Assembly: GCA_019418305.1 (NCBI GenBank)
Contig: DYCA01000024.1
Span: forward strand, 1-23,193
Length of the DNA stretch: 23,193 nt
Direction: 5' to 3'
Source of the DNA: Clostridiales bacterium
GTDB lineage: Bacteria; Bacillota; Clostridia; Oscillospirales; Butyricicoccaceae
A model generated the notes under the pieces. That model saw nothing but the letters and a program-made list of their open reading frames with translations, was not told the origin of the DNA and made no database searches. Position numbers and translations under genes: made by a program. Positions 15,286 to 22,797 of the stretch are shown here, in pieces (within the stretch, counting starts at the first letter, position 1; each line of letters starts with the position of its first letter).

Positions 15286-16127
15286 GCGGTCGTCAGGTCG
15301 GTCAGACTGCCGAAGGTATAGCCCTCGTTCTCCCAGCGGGTGAGCAGCTCGTCGAGAATGCGCGCGTTGGTCTCGCTCGTCGAGTGCAGCAGCACAATGG
15401 CGCCGTTATGGATGCGCGGCAGCAGCTTTGCGAACGCCTGCTCGTCGGTCGGCTGGTTGTCGGTGTACCAGTCGACATACGCCAGCGACCAGAACACGGT
15501 CGTATAGCCCAGCTCCTGCGCCTGTTTGAGGTTCTCCTCGCTGAATTTGCCCTGCGGCGGACGATAGAATTTCTGCATCGGCTGGCCGGTCAGCGCGGTG
15601 AACTTCTCTTCCAGTCCGTTGAGTTCGGCGGCAAAGGCTTCTTTATCCGAAATCGAGGACATATCCGGATGGTGCAGCGTGTGGTTGCCGACGATGTGCC
15701 CCTCATCCACCATGCGCTGCACCAGATCGGGCGCGGAGTCAATAAAGTTGCCCACAACAAAAAAGCACGCGGGCGCGTTGTGCTTTTTCAGCGCATCCAG
15801 TATCGCACCCGTGCAGCCGTTTTCGTAGCCCGCGTCAAAGGTCAGATAGATGGTGTTTTTGCTGGTGTCGCCCACATAGTAAGCGTTCCATTGCAGCAGT
15901 GTGTCGGCGGGTACGTTGCCGACCGGCGGCTGGCCTTCGGTCTGGAAGGACAGTCCCCAGTCGCTGATGGACGTGGGTACGGCCTGCTCCGTGTCGGCGG
16001 CGGTTTGCTGCGCCGTCGCGCCCCTGTCGTCCTGCGGCACAAGGAAAAACAGCGCGGCAAGCAGCGCGCACACGCCCGCCGCCGCACCGATGCGGTACAA
16101 AGTATCCCGGGTGATGGTGATAAACAT
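15282..16127 (-). CDS. pdaA: PdaA-like polysaccharide deacetylase (muramic delta-lactam synthesis)
   Basis: NodB-fold deacetylase of 281 residues with an N-terminal membrane anchor (about 12-30). It resembles Bacillus PdaA, which deacetylates MurNAc while spore cortex muramic delta-lactam is made. WGLSFQTEGQPPVGN (57-71) is the PdaA signature. The catalytic string TFDAGYENG contains D98, with Ala where many NodB enzymes have a second Asp, as in PdaA. H149 and H153 are in GNHTLHHPD, and RPPQGKFS is at 189-196. The ribosome site is weak (AAGGGGG). A sporulation-sigma-like pair can be drawn upstream (GCATA at 16178-16174, 16 bases, CATACCG at 16157-16151), but the match is poor. This gene argues for a spore-forming host. 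Confidence 0.9.
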   Translation of the reverse strand: MFITITRDTLYRIGAAAGVCALLAALFFLVPQDDRGATAQQTAADTEQAVPTSISDWGLSFQTEGQPPVGNVPADTLLQWNAYYVGDTSKNTIYLTFDAGYENGCTGAILDALKKHNAPACFFVVGNFIDSAPDLVQRMVDEGHIVGNHTLHHPDMSSISDKEAFAAELNGLEEKFTALTGQPMQKFYRPPQGKFSEENLKQAQELGYTTVFWSLAYVDWYTDNQPTDEQAFAKLLPRIHNGAIVLLHSTSETNARILDELLTRWENEGYTFGSLTDLTTA

Positions 16128-16181
16128 AAGTAAACGCCCCCTTGGTGATACGGTATGCAGGGAATAGAACGGATATGCCTT

Positions 16182-16225
16182 GGCTCATAAAAACAGCGGG
16201 CGTTTGCCCGTCGTTTTTATGAGCC
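16182..16225. terminator. Long hairpin between the BofC-like gene and pdaA
   Basis: GGCTCATAAAAAC (16182-16194) pairs perfectly with GTTTTTATGAGCC (16213-16225), with an inner CGGGC/GCCCG stem and a GTTT loop. T-runs lie within the stem on both strands. The stop codon of the upstream minus-strand gene is inside the hairpin. Probably a terminator for that gene. Confidence 0.75.
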
Positions 16226-16549
16226 GTAGTCCTCTAGCAGACGGGCAAGCGCCTGCGCGTCCGACAGCAGAATGCCGTCCTCGAGCGCCTCCCGGTCGGC
16301 GGCGGGCAGGGTGCGGACGTCAATATCGGTGCGAATGACGATTTCCCCGCCGCGGGAGACGACCAAACGGCCCTCATCCGCTTGGGCAATATAGGGCAGC
16401 TCGGTCGTGCTGGCAGGTACGGCCGGAGTCGAAAACCAGACGCGCGCGGCAAAAAAAGCGCTGATGAGCGCCGCTGCGCAGGCCAGAAGCGCGATACGCC
16501 GCTGCCGTTTGGCACGCAGCATGGCCAGCATGTAAAAACCCTGCATCAC
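16217..16549 (-). CDS. Small membrane-anchored protein with BofC-C-like domain
   Basis: Protein of 110 residues. A basic N-terminus with one hydrophobic helix (about 18-36) precedes an extracytoplasmic domain. That domain begins ELPYIAQADEGRLVVSRGGE and ends in LPAADREALEDGILLSDAQALARLLEDYGS. The pattern LP-x2-DR-x2-LE-x-GI followed by LLEDYGS is, from memory, that of Clostridia proteins annotated as having a BofC C-terminal domain. In Bacillus, BofC is a forespore checkpoint protein. The start is GTG 16549 or ATG 16546; AAGGAGG lies 8 bases before the GTG. The neighbour pdaA is also sporulation-related, which agrees but does not prove the role. The family call is tentative. Confidence 0.6.
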   Translation of the reverse strand: MMQGFYMLAMLRAKRQRRIALLACAAALISAFFAARVWFSTPAVPASTTELPYIAQADEGRLVVSRGGEIVIRTDIDVRTLPAADREALEDGILLSDAQALARLLEDYGS

Positions 16550-16634
16550 GGAAATTACCTCCTTATATTCCTGGAATTTTCTTTGAGTATGCCCGGAATT
16601 TTGGAAAGTATTCGCAAACAGGTGTAAAATTTGT

Positions 16635-16663
16635 TTGGAATTTGCGGAATAATGTGGTATAAT
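16635..16663 (+). promoter_or_regulatory. Promoter P1 of the penicillin-binding protein gene
   Basis: -35 TTGGAA (16635-16640), 17-base spacer, -10 TATAAT (16658-16663) with an upstream TGG extension. Predicted start near 16670, about 190 bases before the gene. Confidence 0.8.
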
Positions 16664-16729
16664 AGCCGCGAACGACTGTGACCAACAGAGGGAGACAGGA
16701 AAAAATGTATGCTTTTAAAACGCCTGTTT

Positions 16730-16741
16730 CTGTGGTATAAT
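16730..16741 (+). promoter_or_regulatory. Possible second promoter P2 (extended -10)
   Basis: A second TGTGGTATAAT (-10 at 16736-16741) repeats the extended -10 of P1 exactly, but the -35 region is weak (TTTTAA at 17 bases). If active, its transcript would start near 16748, at the first leader hairpin. Confidence 0.5.
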
Positions 16742-16747
16742 GACTGA

Positions 16748-16851
16748 AAGCAGATAAAAACTGCTTATTTTCAAGGATATCGGGAACAAAACGGACGCCT
16801 CATACGTCCGACCTGATAAGACCCGCGGCATGAATCCGGCGGGCAAGGAGG
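16748..16851 (+). promoter_or_regulatory. Hairpin-rich leader of the penicillin-binding protein gene
   Basis: Three hairpins precede the ribosome site: AAGCAG/CTGCTT (16748-16766), CGGACG/CGTCCG (16792-16810) and CCCGC/GCGGG (16822-16843). The AAGGAGG site (16845-16851) begins two bases after the last hairpin. The rest of 16550-16859 holds the promoters and a possible 11-codon frame at 16705-16740. No T-run suggests termination. I do not recognise a riboswitch class. Confidence 0.5.
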
Positions 16852-16859
16852 AAACCGAA

Positions 16860-19385
16860 TTGGCAACTGGCAAAAGAAAAGGATCGGGCGTCCTGCATGT
16901 GATATCCCGCGTGCTACTGACGCTACTGCTTATCGGTGTGCTTTGCGCCTGCTTCTGCGGCATTGCATTTGCGTATTATGTACATGCATATATTAACCCG
17001 TCTGCGCAGGAAACTGCAACCGACCTGAGCAAGGGTTTGGGCTTGGATTTGAACTCCTTCATCTATGCAGTCGATTCCACAACGGGCGAAGAAACGCTCT
17101 ATGAAACCATTCGCGGCATGGAAAACCGCATTTGGGTGGACAGTGAGAACATTCCGGATAATCTAAAGAACGCGGTCGTTGCCATTGAGGACGAACGCTT
17201 CTACAAGCATCACGGCGTGGACTGGAAGCGCACGTTCGGCGCGGTTGCCAACTGGCTGGTTGGCGATGACCAGTACGGCGGTTCAACCATCACCCAGCAG
17301 CTCATCAAAAACGTCACCGATGAGGACGATTACTCGGTCAAACGTAAGGTTAACGAGATTTTCCGCGCGTTGGCGCTGGAGGATGAAATCGGGGATAAGG
17401 ACCGTATTTTGGAGATGTATCTCAATACGATCTATCTCGGCTACAACTGCTATGGCGTGAAAACCGCTGCGACCACCTATTTCGGCAAGGATGTATCCGA
17501 GCTGAGCCTCGCGGAGTGTGCCGCGCTGGCTGGCCTGACCAACAATCCGTCGATTTATGACCCGTATAACCATCCGGAAAAGGTCAAGGAGCGGCAGCAA
17601 AACATCCTCGGCAAGATGCTGGAACTGGGCATGATTGACCAGACCGCGTATAACGAGGCAATCGCAACCGAGCTGGTTTACCGCCCCTATGAGCAGTATC
17701 AGCAGGATATCAGCGATATTTATTCCTACTTTACCGATGCGGTCATCAAGGACGTAACCAAAGACCTGATGGAGCAGAAGGGATATTCCGAAGTCGTAGC
17801 CAGCAACATGGTCACCTCGGGCGGCCTGAAGATTTATGCAACCATCGACACCAAGGTGCAGAGCATCGTCGATCAGGTGTGGGCGGATGATTCTGTATTC
17901 CCCAATACCGAGAAATACGGCGAGCGCCCGCAGAGCGCCATGGTCATTACGGATAAGCAGGGCAGTATTGTTGCCATTGCGGGCGGCCGCGGCGAAAAGA
18001 CGGAAAATCTGGCCTTTTCGTATGCCACGGACGCGCGCCGTCAACCGGGTTCTTCAATCAAGCCGCTGTCTTCTTACGGCCCCGCTATGGACAAGGGGAT
18101 TATTGTTCCGTCCACTACGGTATACGATAAGCCGCTGTATATCGGGGATGATGGAAAGCCGTGGCCGATGAACGACGGCAAGATGCCAACGGGCAAGGCG
18201 ATGACGATCAAAAGCGGTATTACCAGCTCGGTTAACACCATTGCCGTGCAGGTGATGGATATGCTGACGCCGCAGGCATCCTATGATTTCCTGACACAGC
18301 GCCTCGGTATCCAATTGGTTGGCAGCCGAACCTATGAGGACGGCACGGTCAAGAGCGATATTGACTATTCACCGCTGGCACTAGGCGCGCTGACCGACGG
18401 CGTGACCGTACGAGAGATGGCGGGTGGATTCTCCGCCTTCATCAATGACGGCGTGTTCGGCGGCACGCGCACCTACACCAAGGTGCTCGATTCGGAGGGC
18501 AATACGGTGCTCGAAAACAACCCGAGCACGGATCTGGGCTTTGAAAATGTGCGCACCGCATATTACATGCTTGAGTGCCTGCAAAACGTCACGGCTTACG
18601 GTACCGCGTCCGGCACGCAGATTTCCGGTGTGCAGACTGCCGGTAAGACCGGTACGACGACCTCCAACACCGATATCTGGTTCTGCGGCGTAACGCCTCA
18701 GTATTCCGCTGCGGTTTGGGTAGGTTATGAGCATAACTATACGCTCAATGGCTTGTATGGCCGCAATGCTGCGGCAATCTGGCTGGCAGTAATGCAGAAG
18801 GTGCATGAAGGCGACTCCGGTCTGGTGTTCGACTCGCATCCGCAGGATTTCACGACAGTGACCTATTGTATGGATACCGGTCTGCTTGCTTCCGGTGCCT
18901 GCCGTGCGGCGGGACGCGCCGCAAGCGGCCGTTTCTGGAACGATGAAGTACCGACCGAGACGTGCAGCCATCAGGGCATTACCACGAGCTATAACTTCGC
19001 TAAAGTTGGCGTAACCGATTGGAAGGAAGAAGAGGAAGAAGAGGAGAAGCCGGAAGAAGAGAAGAAACCGGAAGAGCAGACGCCGACTGATCCGAACGAT
19101 CCTTCCATTGATCCGGAAACCGGCCTGCCGACGACTCCGACTGATCCGGAGGGCGGCGAGACTGGCGGTAATACCGGCGGAGAAACCGGCGGCGAGACCG
19201 GTGGAAACACTGGTGGCGAAACTGGCGGTAATACCGGCGGAGAAACCGGCGGCGGCACGGGTGGAGAAACCGGTGGCGGCACCGGCGGAGAAACCGGAGG
19301 CGAAACCGGCGGCGGCACCGGAGGCGAAACCGGTGGCGGTACTGGCGGCGAGACCACACCGTCGCCTGACGATCCGGAAGCATAA
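16860..19385 (+). CDS. Class A penicillin-binding protein (PBP1A-type)
   Basis: Bifunctional peptidoglycan synthase of 841 residues, a type II membrane protein. The TTG at 16860 is chosen because AAGGAGG lies 8 bases upstream. An ATG at 16830 has none. The membrane helix is at about 12-40. The GT51 glycosyltransferase domain starts near 95, with EDERFYKHHG at 110-119, GGSTITQQLIKN and RKVNEIFRA. The transpeptidase has active-site S398 in SSIK (398-401), SVN (457-459) and KTG (596-598). After about 720 comes an acidic Glu/Lys/Pro linker and then a tail of Gly-Gly-Glu-Thr-type repeats to the C-terminus, probably threading through the wall. The SRP RNA gene starts 36 bases downstream, with no terminator between them. 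Confidence 0.95.
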   Translation: MATGKRKGSGVLHVISRVLLTLLLIGVLCACFCGIAFAYYVHAYINPSAQETATDLSKGLGLDLNSFIYAVDSTTGEETLYETIRGMENRIWVDSENIPDNLKNAVVAIEDERFYKHHGVDWKRTFGAVANWLVGDDQYGGSTITQQLIKNVTDEDDYSVKRKVNEIFRALALEDEIGDKDRILEMYLNTIYLGYNCYGVKTAATTYFGKDVSELSLAECAALAGLTNNPSIYDPYNHPEKVKERQQNILGKMLELGMIDQTAYNEAIATELVYRPYEQYQQDISDIYSYFTDAVIKDVTKDLMEQKGYSEVVASNMVTSGGLKIYATIDTKVQSIVDQVWADDSVFPNTEKYGERPQSAMVITDKQGSIVAIAGGRGEKTENLAFSYATDARRQPGSSIKPLSSYGPAMDKGIIVPSTTVYDKPLYIGDDGKPWPMNDGKMPTGKAMTIKSGITSSVNTIAVQVMDMLTPQASYDFLTQRLGIQLVGSRTYEDGTVKSDIDYSPLALGALTDGVTVREMAGGFSAFINDGVFGGTRTYTKVLDSEGNTVLENNPSTDLGFENVRTAYYMLECLQNVTAYGTASGTQISGVQTAGKTGTTTSNTDIWFCGVTPQYSAAVWVGYEHNYTLNGLYGRNAAAIWLAVMQKVHEGDSGLVFDSHPQDFTTVTYCMDTGLLASGACRAAGRAASGRFWNDEVPTETCSHQGITTSYNFAKVGVTDWKEEEEEEEKPEEEKKPEEQTPTDPNDPSIDPETGLPTTPTDPEGGETGGNTGGETGGETGGNTGGETGGNTGGETGGGTGGETGGGTGGETGGETGGGTGGETGGGTGGETTPSPDDPEA
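19150..19356 (+). repeat. Tandem GGNAC(C/T)GG-type coding repeat in the PBP tail
   Basis: About 200 bases of degenerate 12-15 bp tandem units (GGCGGAGAAACC-like), encoding Gly-Gly-Glu-Thr, Gly-Gly-Asn-Thr and Gly-Gly-Gly-Thr in frame. Such an array could change in length between strains without breaking the reading frame. Confidence 0.85.
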
Positions 19386-19420
19386 AACCCGCTGGAACGC
19401 ATAAAATAACAACCGAATAT

Positions 19421-19727
19421 CTGTTCAGCGCCGCACAAGGCCGCACACATCGGGGCGTTAGCGGTGTCCTGTACCCGCAATCCGCTACAGCGGGGATGAT
19501 GCGGGCAAGGAGGGACGTACGCGCGGCGAAGCAGCTGCCAACAGGGCGATGAGAGACCGGTACTGCGCAACGGAGGACCGTGAACCATGTCAGGCGGGGA
19601 ACCGAGCAGCATTAAGCGGAAACCATCGTGTGCCGCAGAGCTGCCGATTTTGAGCCCAAACCGCGGAAAGGCAGTCGGGCGTGCGCTTTCGAATTGCCCG
19701 TGTGCGGTCTTGTGGGGCGCTGAACAG
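19421..19727 (+). ncRNA. ffs: Signal recognition particle RNA, large Bacillus/Clostridia type
   Basis: RNA of about 307 nt that scaffolds the signal recognition particle (with Ffh) for co-translational membrane targeting. The Alu-domain segment GCGGTGTCCTGTACCCGCAA and the helix-8 region GTGAACCATGTCAGGCGGGG then AACCGAGCAGCATTAAGCGG closely resemble my memory of the Bacillus subtilis scRNA. The internal string ACTGCGCAACGGA also agrees. The ends pair: CTGTTCAGCGCC at 19421 is the exact complement of GGCGCTGAACAG ending at 19727, and pairing continues for about 20 bp more with few mismatches. The apical tetraloop region reads GGGGAACCGAGCAGC rather than the usual CCGGAAGGAAGCAGC. A promoter is not obvious; TAAAAT at 19402 is a weak -10. 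Position before dnaX matches Bacillus. Confidence 0.93.
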
Positions 19728-19728
19728 A

Positions 19729-19859
19729 ATATAGGGACTTCAGAAGTCCCCTATATACGAAATCAGGTTCCGGTAGAAACCTGGTTTCGATACCCGAATG
19801 ACGCCGCCCAAGGCGGCTGAGTCGAGGTATAAAAAGTCCGGCGGAGCTGGACTTTTTAT
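19729..19859 (+). repeat. Dispersed four-hairpin element, copy B
   Basis: The plus-strand counterpart of 7428-7557. H1 is at 19729-19756 (ATATAGGGACTTC with GAAGTCCCCTATAT, one bulged C). H2 is at 19758-19789 (CGAAATCAGGTT with AACCTGGTTTCG, one T-G pair where copy A has A-T). H3 is at 19803-19817 (GCCGCC-CAA-GGCGGC, identical to copy A). H4 is at 19829-19859 (ATAAAAAGTCC with GGACTTTTTAT, perfect 11 bp). It begins two bases after the last paired base of the SRP RNA. The H4 arms and loop differ from copy A while still pairing, which suggests that structure is maintained. Confidence 0.85.
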
Positions 19860-19894
19860 GAGTTGCGTGCTTGGCGCGCAGAAGAGAACGCTGG

Positions 19895-19920
19895 GAGGCG
19901 GGCTTGCGCCCGCCTCTTTT
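19895..19920 (+). terminator. Intrinsic terminator upstream of dnaX
   Basis: GAGGCGGGC (19895-19903) and GCCCGCCTC (19908-19916) form a perfect 9-bp GC-rich stem followed by TTTTGT. It lies after the SRP RNA and repeat copy B, 33 bases before dnaX. It may end the SRP RNA transcript, or attenuate dnaX if that gene is reached by read-through. No clear dnaX promoter is visible after it. Confidence 0.85.
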
Positions 19921-19953
19921 GTGGTATCACGGGCAAGGAAAGGAGTGAGGCGC

Positions 19954-21576
19954 ATGTATCAGGCGCTGTATCGCAAATGGCGGCCGCAGACCTTTGCGGA
20001 CGTAATCGGCCAGCAGCATATCACGGATACACTGCGCGCGCAGCTCCAGTCTGGTCGGCTGAGCCATGCCTATCTTTTTACCGGTACACGCGGCACTGGC
20101 AAGACAACCTGCGCTAAGATTTTGGCGCGCGCGGTCAACTGTGAGCATCCGGTGAACGGCGCCCCTTGCAACGAGTGTGCGGCTTGCCGCGGTATTCTGG
20201 ACGGATCGGTGCTTGATGTGACCGAGATTGACGCGGCTTCGAACAATGGTGTCGACAATATCCGCGATTTGCGCGACGAGACGCGATACACACCCGCGCA
20301 GGTCAAAAAGCGCGTGTTTATCATTGACGAGGTGCATATGCTCTCGATTGGCGCGTTCAACGCGCTGCTCAAGACACTCGAGGAACCGCCCGAGCATGTG
20401 CTGTTTATCTTAGCAACCACCGAACTGCACAAGGTGCCCGCGACCATCCTGTCGCGCTGCCAGCGGTTCGATTTCCGGCGCATCGGCGCGGAGGATATTG
20501 CGCGCCGCCTGCTGGATGTAGCGGCGGGTGAGAGCATCGAGCTGACGGAGGGTGCGGCGCGCCTGATAGCGCGGCTGGCAGACGGCGCGATGCGTGATGC
20601 ATTGTCCATGCTCGACCGCGCGGCGGCGGCGGGCGCGGTGGATGAGCAAACCGTGACCGCAGCACTTGGCGTGATGGGGCAGGACGACGGTATTCGGCTG
20701 GCGGAGCACCTCAAAACCGGCGACTTGGCCGCGGCCATTGCGCTGATTGACGAATATTACAACGCAGGCCGGGATTTGGCTGCGGTTTACGACCAGATGC
20801 TGGGACTAATCCGCGACGCGCTGCTGGTTAAGACCAGCAAAACCGATGTATCCGCGCTGATTTCTCCGGCGTATACGGTGAAAAGTCTGCAAAAGCTGTG
20901 CGATGGATTGGCTTCGTCCACACTGATCGCATGGAGCCGTGTAATAGGGGAAGCGCTTGATCGCATGCGCAGCGCAGCCAATCGCCGGGTCGAAGCGGAG
21001 TTGTGCGCGGTTCGACTGTGCAGTTTGGGCGCAGAACAATACGATACATTGAGCGGGCGCGTGGAGGCGCTGGAGGAAAAGATGAAGCATGGCGTACCGG
21101 TTGCAGCGGCACCGGCGCAAACCGTGCGACAAGCGAACGATATGCCGCCTCCGCCGGATGACGGCGATGCACCGCTTTGGGCGGAGGAAGAGGCCGCGGC
21201 TGGACAACCGGTATCGCCGGCGAAGCCCGCTGCGGCGGTGGCTCAGGCAGCTGCATGGCCGAAATGGACGCAGCTGCTGGAAATGCTCACCGGTAAAATC
21301 AATACCGGCGCGCATACCAATCTTAAGGTATCCGCCAAGGGCATGCTGGAGGATGACGCGCTGGTTATTCTGTGTGAGGACAGTATCACGGCGATGCTGG
21401 CGAAAGCGGAGCCGACGATGAAGGTGATCCGGGAACAGGCAGCAGCGCTGGCGGGCGCGCCGATCAAGGTTAAGGTGCGTGAAGCCGGGGATGAACCCGT
21501 GATACAAAAAAACGCCGCGGTCGATGAGATCATCGGTCGGGCGAAAGCATTTGATATTCAAGTAAAAGAACTTTGA
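19954..21576 (+). CDS. dnaX: DNA polymerase III subunits gamma/tau
   Basis: Clamp-loader ATPase of the replicative polymerase, 540 residues. Walker A GTRGTGKT is at 44-51. A zinc module has C63, C72, C75 and C78. Walker B (IIDEVHML) is at about 123-130, and the SRC motif is at 167-169. The C-terminal part (after about 370) is less conserved and Ala/Pro-rich, as expected for the tau region. I start at ATG 19954 (MYQALYRKWRPQTF), the universal DnaX N-terminus, with AAAGGAGTGAGG just before it. The frame is open upstream to 19798 but crosses the repeat element and terminator, so that extension is not real. ybaB follows after 14 bases. Confidence 0.97.
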   Translation: MYQALYRKWRPQTFADVIGQQHITDTLRAQLQSGRLSHAYLFTGTRGTGKTTCAKILARAVNCEHPVNGAPCNECAACRGILDGSVLDVTEIDAASNNGVDNIRDLRDETRYTPAQVKKRVFIIDEVHMLSIGAFNALLKTLEEPPEHVLFILATTELHKVPATILSRCQRFDFRRIGAEDIARRLLDVAAGESIELTEGAARLIARLADGAMRDALSMLDRAAAAGAVDEQTVTAALGVMGQDDGIRLAEHLKTGDLAAAIALIDEYYNAGRDLAAVYDQMLGLIRDALLVKTSKTDVSALISPAYTVKSLQKLCDGLASSTLIAWSRVIGEALDRMRSAANRRVEAELCAVRLCSLGAEQYDTLSGRVEALEEKMKHGVPVAAAPAQTVRQANDMPPPPDDGDAPLWAEEEAAAGQPVSPAKPAAAVAQAAAWPKWTQLLEMLTGKINTGAHTNLKVSAKGMLEDDALVILCEDSITAMLAKAEPTMKVIREQAAALAGAPIKVKVREAGDEPVIQKNAAVDEIIGRAKAFDIQVKEL

Positions 21577-21590
21577 GGAGGACATAACAG

Positions 21591-21947
21591 ATGGCAAAGG
21601 GAAAAGGCTTTGGCGGCGGCTTCGGCGGCGGCATGAACATGCAGGCAATGATGAAGCAGGCGCAGAAGATGCAGGAAAACATGATGAAGGCGCAGGAAGA
21701 GATTGCGCAGATGGAGACCACCGGCACGGCAGGCGGCGGCATGGTGACTGCGACCGTAACTGGTACTTCAACGCTGAAATCCATTGAGATTAAGCCCGAC
21801 GTAGTCGACCCGGATGACATTGATATGCTGCAGGATCTGGTAGTTGCGGCGGTCAACGAGGCGCTCAAGGCTGCAAATGAGAAGTCCCAGAGCCAGATGA
21901 ACGCAATTACTGGCGGCATGGGCGGTCTAGGCGGCGGCCTGTTCTGA
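21591..21947 (+). CDS. ybaB: YbaB/EbfC-family nucleoid-associated protein
   Basis: Small DNA-binding protein of 118 residues that forms dimers with a pincer-like shape. A Gly/Met-rich N-terminus (GKGFGGGFGGGMNMQAMMKQAQKMQENMMKAQEEIAQ) leads into the family core: TVTGTSTLKSIEIKPDVVDPDDIDMLQDLVVAAVNEALKAA. The Gly-rich C-terminus ends GGMGGLGGGLF. A GAGGAGG site lies 7-8 bases before ATG. It sits between dnaX and recR, its conserved position in Firmicutes and many other bacteria. The TGA stop shares one base with the recR ATG, which suggests coupling. Confidence 0.96.
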   Translation: MAKGKGFGGGFGGGMNMQAMMKQAQKMQENMMKAQEEIAQMETTGTAGGGMVTATVTGTSTLKSIEIKPDVVDPDDIDMLQDLVVAAVNEALKAANEKSQSQMNAITGGMGGLGGGLF

Positions 21948-22546
21948 TGGACTTTTTTGCACCGCCGGTCGAGCGGTTGATCGAGGAATTTGCAAAGCTC
22001 CCCGGTATCGGGCAGAAAACCGCGCAGCGGCTGGCATTCCATGTGCTCGATCTGTCCAAAGAGGATGCGGAACGATTTGCTGACGCAATTCGTGAGGCAA
22101 AAGCCAAGACCTTCACCTGCAAACGGTGTCAGAATCTGGCCGACAGCGAGATTTGTCCGATTTGCGCGGATAAGACCCGTGACCAAAAGACCATCTGCGT
22201 GGTGGCGGAACCGCGTGACGTGATTGCGTTCGAGCGCACCAAGGAGTATCATGGCTTGTATCATGTGCTGCACGGCACGCTTTCCCCTATGGGTCACATT
22301 GGACCGGACGATATTCGCATCCGGGAGCTGGTGCAGCGCGTGGCGGATGAGGACACCGAGGAGGTTATCCTTGCCACCAATCCGGACACCGAGGGCGAGG
22401 CTACAGCCATGTACATTTCCCGCCTGTTACAGCCCTTCGGCATTCGTATCACCCGCCTTGCCTACGGCATTCCCGTGGGCGGACATCTGGAATATGTCGA
22501 TGAGGTTACGCTGACCCGCGCGCTCGAAGGTCGGCGGGATTTGTAA
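21947..22546 (+). CDS. recR: Recombination mediator RecR
   Basis: DNA-repair protein of 199 residues that, with RecO and RecF, loads RecA at gaps. A helix-hairpin-helix motif is at about 16-30 (KLPGIGQKTAQRLAFH). The four-cysteine zinc motif has C58, C61, C70 and C73 (CKRCQNLADSEICPIC). The Toprim domain starts near 82 (TICVVAEPRDVIAFERT) and includes GHIGPDDI, TNPDTEGEATA and the C-terminal GIPVGGHLEYVDEVTL. The length is normal. The start overlaps the ybaB stop by one base. No T-run terminator follows on the plus strand. A highly structured 268-base gap separates it from prfC. Confidence 0.97.
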   Translation: MDFFAPPVERLIEEFAKLPGIGQKTAQRLAFHVLDLSKEDAERFADAIREAKAKTFTCKRCQNLADSEICPICADKTRDQKTICVVAEPRDVIAFERTKEYHGLYHVLHGTLSPMGHIGPDDIRIRELVQRVADEDTEEVILATNPDTEGEATAMYISRLLQPFGIRITRLAYGIPVGGHLEYVDEVTLTRALEGRRDL

Positions 22547-22632
22547 ATATGGTATTTCTGCTTTGTTCCTGCCTTTTACGCGGGGCTGCCGCGCATCAGA
22601 AAGAGCAGCTGCGCCAAACGCGCGTAAAAACA

Positions 22633-22662
22633 GGAACGGCCGGACTTTCGTCCGGCCGTTCC
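22633..22662 (-). terminator. Strong GC hairpin, terminator-like on the minus strand
   Basis: A perfect 13-bp stem with a TTTC loop. On the minus strand it is followed by TGTTTTTACG, a terminator-like tail. On the plus strand it is followed by CGCAATAAAA, without a U-run. No annotated minus-strand gene lies upstream of it, so a small minus-strand transcript is possible. It may instead simply end recR mRNA. Confidence 0.5.
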
Positions 22663-22768
22663 CGCAATAAAAGGTAGGATAGAGAGTAGAAAGCAAGAAC
22701 ATGTGGGGGGATCTTACGCTTTCCACGGTTATTATAATATAGGGAAAATGTGAACATTCTGTGTACAT

Positions 22769-22797
22769 TTCGCAACAAATTTTTGTTTTTGTATAAT
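22769..22797 (+). promoter_or_regulatory. Possible promoter before prfC
   Basis: -10 TATAAT (22792-22797) with -35 TTCGCA (22769-22774) at 17 bases. Its start site would fall near 22804, at the end of the GGGAGG ribosome site, giving an almost leaderless mRNA. Either this promoter is not the main one or the ribosome site is used only on longer transcripts. Confidence 0.4.

Noticed and set aside
16151..16178. Sigma-G-like promoter before pdaA (GCATA-N16-CATACCG)
   Set aside because: The -35 fits but the -10 departs from the consensus, so it is recorded only as a weak possibility in the pdaA entry.
19150..19356. Tandem repeats resembling a CRISPR array
   Set aside because: Units are short, in frame, have no spacers and encode the protein tail; no cas genes are present.
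19798..19953. N-terminal extension of dnaX by 52 codons
   Set aside because: The frame is open but crosses repeat copy B and a strong terminator. The conserved DnaX start MYQALYRKWRP with a good ribosome site is at 19954.
21506..21512. Run of seven A's in dnaX as a possible programmed frameshift site for a gamma form
   Set aside because: It lies about 20 codons before the stop, far too late to make a gamma-sized product, and no flanking stem-loop is evident.
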